Shown: one piece after another, positions 47,225-51,527 of the stretch
Numbering within the stretch: the stretch's first letter is position 1
Layout of the letters: each line of letters opens with the position of its first letter
DNA from: an uncultured Bacteroidota bacterium
Lineage (GTDB): Bacteria > Bacteroidota > Bacteroidia > Chitinophagales > Saprospiraceae
Length of the DNA stretch: 51,527 nucleotides
NCBI GenBank assembly: GCA_937861115.1
Contig: CALMBD010000114.1
Coordinates: 1 to 51,527, forward strand
Direction: 5' to 3'
Program-made: the position numbers and the translations under genes
Notes under the pieces: model-generated
The model's input: only the letters and a program-made list of their open reading frames with translations
The model's database searches: none
Told to the model about the DNA's origin: nothing

Positions 47225-48880
47225 ATGCGGCGTGACTATTTACTCATCATTATCCTGGCCTTGTTGTTTTTCTTCCCGTTTCTGGGAGGGATACACCTGT
47301 TCGACCAGGAAGAACTCAATGTTGCCGAATCCGCCCGAGAGATGCTGCTGACGGGGGAATGGATGTATCCGCAGATCGATTTTCAGCCATTTTGGGATAA
47401 TCCGCCCATGTTTGTCTGGGCGGAGGCCATCTCCATGCAAATATTCGGCGTAAATGAATTTGCGGCGCGGTTCCCCAATGCGATCTGCGGGCTTGTCACG
47501 CTGTTGCTGGTCTACCGCATCGGTTATCGCCTGCACGACCGGATATTCGGCTGGTTGTGGGTCCTGGCCTGGGCAGGTAGTTTCCTGCCGCACTTTTATT
47601 TTCGCAGCGGCATCATCGACCCCTGGTTTAACCTGCTCATTTTCGGGGCGCTGTACGGTTTTATTGAATTCCGGTGGCAGTTCCTGACCAACCGCTGCTC
47701 ATCGTCGGCGTGGATCAGGTACCGGTACCTGATATTCGGAGCAGGGCTATTGGGTATGGCGCTGCTCACCAAGGGGCTCATGGCATTCCTGATCGTGGTA
47801 CTGGTGCTGCTGTTGTACTGGGCGCGGTACCGGTTCAATGGGAAGGGGTACCTAAAACACCTCCTCGTGCTGTCGGGCGGAGCTATCCTTATGGCCTTCA
47901 GTTGGTTATTACTGGAGATGTGGCGTCTTGGCCCGGAGTATGCCCGGCAATTCCTGATACACCAACTGGATGTACTCAACCCTTCAGTCAACACAAAAGG
48001 CGGCTTTTTCGGCTACCACGCGCTGGTGTTGCTGCTCGGCTGCTTTCCCGTTTCGGCCTTCGCCCTGTCCAACCTGTGGGGCGACGGTCAATCGGAAGAC
48101 GAGATGCTCGAATCGGAGCCCCTCGCTGCCTGCAAGCGGTCCGACCTGGTTACCTGGATGCAGCTGCTTTTCTGGGCAGCCTTTGCGCTATACCTGTTTG
48201 TACCTTCTACCACTGTGCATTTCTCTTCCCTGTCCTATTTTCCGCTGACCTACCTGGGCGCCGTGACGATATGGAGGGCTATACACTGGAACATACACCC
48301 TAGGGCGGTTGCCTGGTTACTGCCCGTTATCGGTATATTGCTCGGTACATTTGTCATGTCCATGCCCTGGCTCGGTCAGCACACAGAGGTTCTGGAAAAC
48401 TGGTTTGAGCACTATCCCTTTGCGCTGGCGGCGCTGAAAGCCGACGTCCATTGGCAGTACTGGCAGGGCCTGCCGGGCCTTATTCTGGTTGCCTCAAGTG
48501 TAGCAGGGGTATTTTTTTGGTTGAAAAACCGTGCATGGCTGGCTGCCCAAACTGTTTTTGCCGGAGGCGCCGTTTTTGCCGCGCTGTTCTCCGTATCGAT
48601 CATTTGCAACCTCGAAGGGTATGCACAACGCGCGGCCATTGAATTCTACGAAGCGAAGTACGGGGAGGCGTGCCACATCAAACCCGTCGGATTTACCACT
48701 TACGCACACCTTTTCTATACCGGAAAGGTGCAAACAAAAAGTGCGACCAAAACCTATTTTGTCGCCAGACTGCCCGATCTGGGTGATCTTCCGCAAAGGG
48801 CCGGCTGCCGGGAGTTGTACAGAAAAAACGGCTTTGTGTTTTTCGAATTGACAGCCACCGCGCCGGAACAGGACAAGTGA
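47225..48880 (+). CDS. Second GT39/ArnT-like integral membrane glycosyltransferase
   Basis: The protein has 551 residues with about twelve hydrophobic segments. The first large periplasmic loop has the GT-C acidic motif and following signature: LFDQEELNVAESAREMLLTG, then YPQIDFQPFWDNPPMFVW and FAARFPNAICG. This is the same family as the gene at 25731, but the two are only distantly alike, so they probably use different acceptors. The expected reaction is transfer of a sugar from a polyprenyl-phosphate carrier on the periplasmic side. It lies 41 bases after the permease gene and 31 bases before the NADH dehydrogenase gene, in the same direction, so it may be part of one long transcript. Confidence 0.82.
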   Translation: MRRDYLLIIILALLFFFPFLGGIHLFDQEELNVAESAREMLLTGEWMYPQIDFQPFWDNPPMFVWAEAISMQIFGVNEFAARFPNAICGLVTLLLVYRIGYRLHDRIFGWLWVLAWAGSFLPHFYFRSGIIDPWFNLLIFGALYGFIEFRWQFLTNRCSSSAWIRYRYLIFGAGLLGMALLTKGLMAFLIVVLVLLLYWARYRFNGKGYLKHLLVLSGGAILMAFSWLLLEMWRLGPEYARQFLIHQLDVLNPSVNTKGGFFGYHALVLLLGCFPVSAFALSNLWGDGQSEDEMLESEPLAACKRSDLVTWMQLLFWAAFALYLFVPSTTVHFSSLSYFPLTYLGAVTIWRAIHWNIHPRAVAWLLPVIGILLGTFVMSMPWLGQHTEVLENWFEHYPFALAALKADVHWQYWQGLPGLILVASSVAGVFFWLKNRAWLAAQTVFAGGAVFAALFSVSIICNLEGYAQRAAIEFYEAKYGEACHIKPVGFTTYAHLFYTGKVQTKSATKTYFVARLPDLGDLPQRAGCRELYRKNGFVFFELTATAPEQDK

Positions 48881-48911
48881 TAATGCGCAATACACAAAAC
48901 AACATTCCATC

Positions 48912-50204
48912 ATGCAATTCAATATTCCCGATACCGGTCAGCAACGCGTCGTCATCGTCGGTGGCGGCTTCGGCGGACTGACACTTGCACGCAAACTGGC
49001 AGGCACCGATTTTCAGGTGGTGCTCATCGACAAAAACAATTACCACCAGTTCCAGCCCCTGTTTTACCAGGTGGCCATGGCAGGCCTCGAGCCCTCCAGC
49101 ATCGTTTTCCCGTTCCGCAAGGTTTTTCAGAAAAGCAAAAACGTATTTGTCCGGGTCACCAAAGTGCTGTCCGTCGACCCTGCTCAAAACGAGATATCGA
49201 CGGAGATCGGAAGGCTCCGCTACGATTACCTTGTGCTGGCCATCGGAGCCGACACCAACTGGTACGGCAACGAACAGATACGCGCCCATGCCATCCCCAT
49301 GAAATCGGTGAGTGAAGCGCTCTACCTGCGGAATACGACCTTCGACGATTACGAAAGGGCGGTCACGGCCGACGGCTACGAGCAGCGGCAGCGCTACCTC
49401 GACATTGTGATTGTCGGTGGCGGCCCAACAGGTGTGGAAATAGCCGGTTCCCTGGCGGAGATGAAGAAGCACATCATCGCCAAAGACTACAACGACCTCG
49501 ACCGCGACGAGATCAATATTCATCTGATTCACGGCGATGCCCGCCTGCTCAACACCATGTCGGAACAGGCGTCGGCGAAGGCCGAACAGTTTCTGCGCGA
49601 CCTCGGTGTGGAATTGTGGCTAGACAAGATGGTAACCGGTTTTGACGGAGATATCGTGACGATAAACGACGGCTCCACCATTCGAACCAACAAGGTCATC
49701 TGGGCAGCGGGTATCACGGGAAATACACTGGAGGGACTGCCACAAAGCGCCCGGACCCGCGGCAACCGCCTGAAGGTCGACGCCTTTAACCGGGTGGAAG
49801 GCACAGAAAATATTTTTGCCATAGGCGATATGGCGTTTCAAACCGAGGAGCAATACCCGGAGGGACACCCGCAGGTCGCACAGGTCGCCATACAGCAGGG
49901 AAATCTGCTGTACGACAACCTCCGTCGCCTGAAGCAGGGGAAAACACCCCGGCCTTTTCACTACCGCGATCTCGGTTCGATGGCCACCATCGGGCGCAAC
50001 CGCGCGGTGGTCGACCTGCCGTTCTGGCGCTTTCAGGGCGCTTTCGCCTGGCTGGTTTGGATGTTCGTGCACCTGTTTTCCATACTGGGCCTGAAAAACA
50101 AACTCATCATTTTCCTCAACTGGGTCTGGAACTACATCACGTACGACCAGAGCCTGCGCCTGGTGATCAAGCCCTGGAGCCGGGCAGAAAAGCAGGCCGG
50201 ATAA
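48912..50204 (+). CDS. ndh: Type II NADH dehydrogenase (NDH-2)
   Basis: The protein has 430 residues. The FAD-binding Rossmann motif is VVIVGGGFGGLTLARKL (13-29), and the NADH-binding motif is IVIVGGGPTGVEIAG (about 163-177). QPLFYQVA (about 47-54) and the second FAD contact (FAIGDMAF) are as in the family. The C-terminal part has the membrane-associating helices (FAWLVWMFVHLFSILGLKN, then LIIFLNWVWNYITYD). It oxidises NADH and reduces quinone without pumping protons and sits on the inner face of the cytoplasmic membrane. It lies between the second GT39 gene and the potassium channel gene in a tightly spaced same-strand group. Confidence 0.92.
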   Translation: MQFNIPDTGQQRVVIVGGGFGGLTLARKLAGTDFQVVLIDKNNYHQFQPLFYQVAMAGLEPSSIVFPFRKVFQKSKNVFVRVTKVLSVDPAQNEISTEIGRLRYDYLVLAIGADTNWYGNEQIRAHAIPMKSVSEALYLRNTTFDDYERAVTADGYEQRQRYLDIVIVGGGPTGVEIAGSLAEMKKHIIAKDYNDLDRDEINIHLIHGDARLLNTMSEQASAKAEQFLRDLGVELWLDKMVTGFDGDIVTINDGSTIRTNKVIWAAGITGNTLEGLPQSARTRGNRLKVDAFNRVEGTENIFAIGDMAFQTEEQYPEGHPQVAQVAIQQGNLLYDNLRRLKQGKTPRPFHYRDLGSMATIGRNRAVVDLPFWRFQGAFAWLVWMFVHLFSILGLKNKLIIFLNWVWNYITYDQSLRLVIKPWSRAEKQAG

Positions 50205-50246
50205 TCCGAAAAAAGACCAATCTTTGTCCGGGTATCGCCAATACAC

Positions 50247-51347
50247 ATGCAACCGGCCAACTTGTTACATTTCCTGTTTCTGTTTCTCCGGATTCGCCGA
50301 TTATCCGCCAAAAGGGATATTCGATTTGTCCGCATCACCCAGATCGTTACGCGGCTGCAATTTGCGCTGCTGATGGTTGTTCTTTCGCTTGGCATCGGCA
50401 CTGCGGGTTTTGTCTTTATTGAAAACTACCCGCTGCTCGATGCCTGGTACATGTCGGTGATCACGCTGGCTTCGGTGGGTTTTGGCGAAATACACCCCCT
50501 GAGCAATGCCGGGCGATTGTTCACCTCTTTCCTCATATTATTCAACGTCGGCCTTTTCGCCTACTCTATTTCCACGATCATCGGTATTTTTACCGAAGGC
50601 GGGCTGGCCCGGCTGATGAGCGATTATCAAATGGATCAACAGATTAAAAAATTGAGCGGTCATACGATCGTCTGCGGTTTCGGCAGGCACGCCACCGAGG
50701 TAGCGCAGGAACTGGCCAAACATCAGATTCCCTTCGTGGTCATTGAGAACCACCTGGGGAAGGCAGAAAAGATCAGGGAAGAAACGGGATACCTGTTTAT
50801 CGAAGGCGATGCCACCCAGGACAACGTTCTGGAAGCAGCGGGCATCGAGCGGGCCGCCGCGCTCGTCGCCACCCTGCCCAGCGACGCAGACAACCTGTTC
50901 ATCGTAATATCCGCACGTCAGATGAACCCCTCGCTGCGCATCATCTCCCGCGCCATCAACGAGGCCGACGAGCCAAAACTGCGCCGTGCAGGCGCCGACC
51001 ACGCGGTGGTACCTGAACGTATCGGCGGTTATTACATGGCAACACTGGTGGACAAGCCCGATCTCGTGCGCTTTTTTACCCTGCTTTCCAACATGGGTTC
51101 CGGAAAGATTGAATTTGAGGAACTGCCGGTAAGCCGCCTGTTACCCGATTTCCAGGGGAAAACAATCGAAAACAGCGGGCTGATACAGGCAGGTCAATTG
51201 CCTGTGATCGCCATCCGGCCTTTTGGCGGCCAATACCAGATCAACCCGGCGCCGGAAACGGTACTGCAACCGGACAGCCATATCGTCGTATTGGGCAATC
51301 CGGAACAGATGGCGGGTTTCAGGAAACAGGTACTGGCGCAAAACTGA
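50247..51347 (+). CDS. Potassium channel with RCK (TrkA-N/TrkA-C) domain
   Basis: The protein has 366 residues. Two transmembrane segments (about 34-56 and 88-112) flank a pore loop with the selectivity filter SVGFGEIHP, the position of the usual TVGYGD. A cytoplasmic RCK domain follows: the Rossmann motif VCGFGRHATEVAQEL (about 139-153), then VIENHLGKAE, then EGDATQDNVLEAAGI. A TrkA-C-like domain ends the protein (about 285-366). This is the MthK-like two-TM plus RCK architecture, with gating by a ligand bound to the RCK ring. It starts 42 bases after the NADH dehydrogenase gene. Ion selectivity is presumably for potassium, but the filter variant leaves some doubt. Confidence 0.85.
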   Translation: MQPANLLHFLFLFLRIRRLSAKRDIRFVRITQIVTRLQFALLMVVLSLGIGTAGFVFIENYPLLDAWYMSVITLASVGFGEIHPLSNAGRLFTSFLILFNVGLFAYSISTIIGIFTEGGLARLMSDYQMDQQIKKLSGHTIVCGFGRHATEVAQELAKHQIPFVVIENHLGKAEKIREETGYLFIEGDATQDNVLEAAGIERAAALVATLPSDADNLFIVISARQMNPSLRIISRAINEADEPKLRRAGADHAVVPERIGGYYMATLVDKPDLVRFFTLLSNMGSGKIEFEELPVSRLLPDFQGKTIENSGLIQAGQLPVIAIRPFGGQYQINPAPETVLQPDSHIVVLGNPEQMAGFRKQVLAQN

Positions 51348-51527
51348 AGAGATTTTAGCGTGTCTTAAGCGTCTGTCCCGACCCCGTCCGAGCAACGTTC
51401 CCATCTTCCCTTGTCATGATGTAATCAACTGTCCGAACCGCGGGCGCGCAACGCTCCGTTTTGCCCGCCGTTGAGCGGACAGGTGTTTACAACAAGACAA
51501 GCGCGTTGACCTTTTAGATTATGGCGT

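Noticed and set aside
51348-51527. Possible start of a further plus-strand gene at 51524 (ATGGCG)
   Set aside because: Only one or two codons are visible and no promoter box precedes them.

Overview
The window looks like a chromosome segment of a Bacteroidota bacterium, most likely of the Saprospirales/Lewinella type. The evidence is C-terminal type IX secretion (T9SS) sorting domains on several exported proteins, a Bacteroidota-style RHS protein, a mevalonate-type GHMP kinase, GIN-domain and DUF1573 proteins, almost no Shine-Dalgarno sequences, and promoters of the Bacteroidota form TTG-N(17-23)-TAnnTTTG in front of many genes. The taxonomic call is inference; there is no rRNA or tRNA gene here.

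Layout. 1-6.7 kb (minus strand): the 5' part of an exported M28 peptidase, a large envelope protein (TPR, PD40 propeller, carboxypeptidase-regulatory folds, three SPOR-like domains), a membrane-anchored TPR protein, and an M43-like T9SS protein whose zinc site is destroyed. 6.7-15.5 kb (minus strand): two modules, each a tiny helix-turn-helix (HTH) gene followed by an exported protein gene (a 2164-residue RHS protein; a lipoprotein). The two HTH proteins are paralogues. The two exported-protein promoters share a cis-element with identical internal spacing plus an array of 10-bp-phased repeats. This is the best candidate for an undescribed system. 15.7-25 kb: a 5'-nucleotidase-type lipoprotein, acetoacetyl-CoA synthetase, a GIN-domain protein, tRNA 2-selenouridine synthase, an M61-like peptidase, homogentisate 1,2-dioxygenase and a DUF1573 protein. 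Homogentisate dioxygenase and acetoacetyl-CoA synthetase fit a tyrosine-to-acetoacetate-to-acetoacetyl-CoA route. 24.9-25.7 kb has no gene but carries two minus-strand terminators, suggesting small RNAs. 25.7-30.1 kb: a GT39-type transferase convergent with a three-gene operon (GT2, LPG-synthase-type membrane protein, sugar-nucleotide epimerase), which together look like a lipid-linked sugar or glycolipid pathway.

30.3-40.9 kb: three tandem paralogous giant T9SS-exported proteins built from beta-propeller-like regions, a 52-residue Cys-containing repeat (4, 4 and 7 copies), a HYR-like domain, a shared module of about 130 residues and a sorting domain. The third is split by a net one-base frameshift at the edge of its repeat array. 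41-51.5 kb: an outer-membrane beta-barrel protein, glycine dehydrogenase GcvP, a divergently transcribed mevalonate-kinase-like gene overlapping an oligopeptide-type ABC permease, a second GT39-type transferase, a type II NADH dehydrogenase and a potassium channel with an RCK domain.

No tRNA, rRNA, CRISPR array, transposase or prophage gene was seen. Long ORFs antisense to real genes are common and are treated as shadows.
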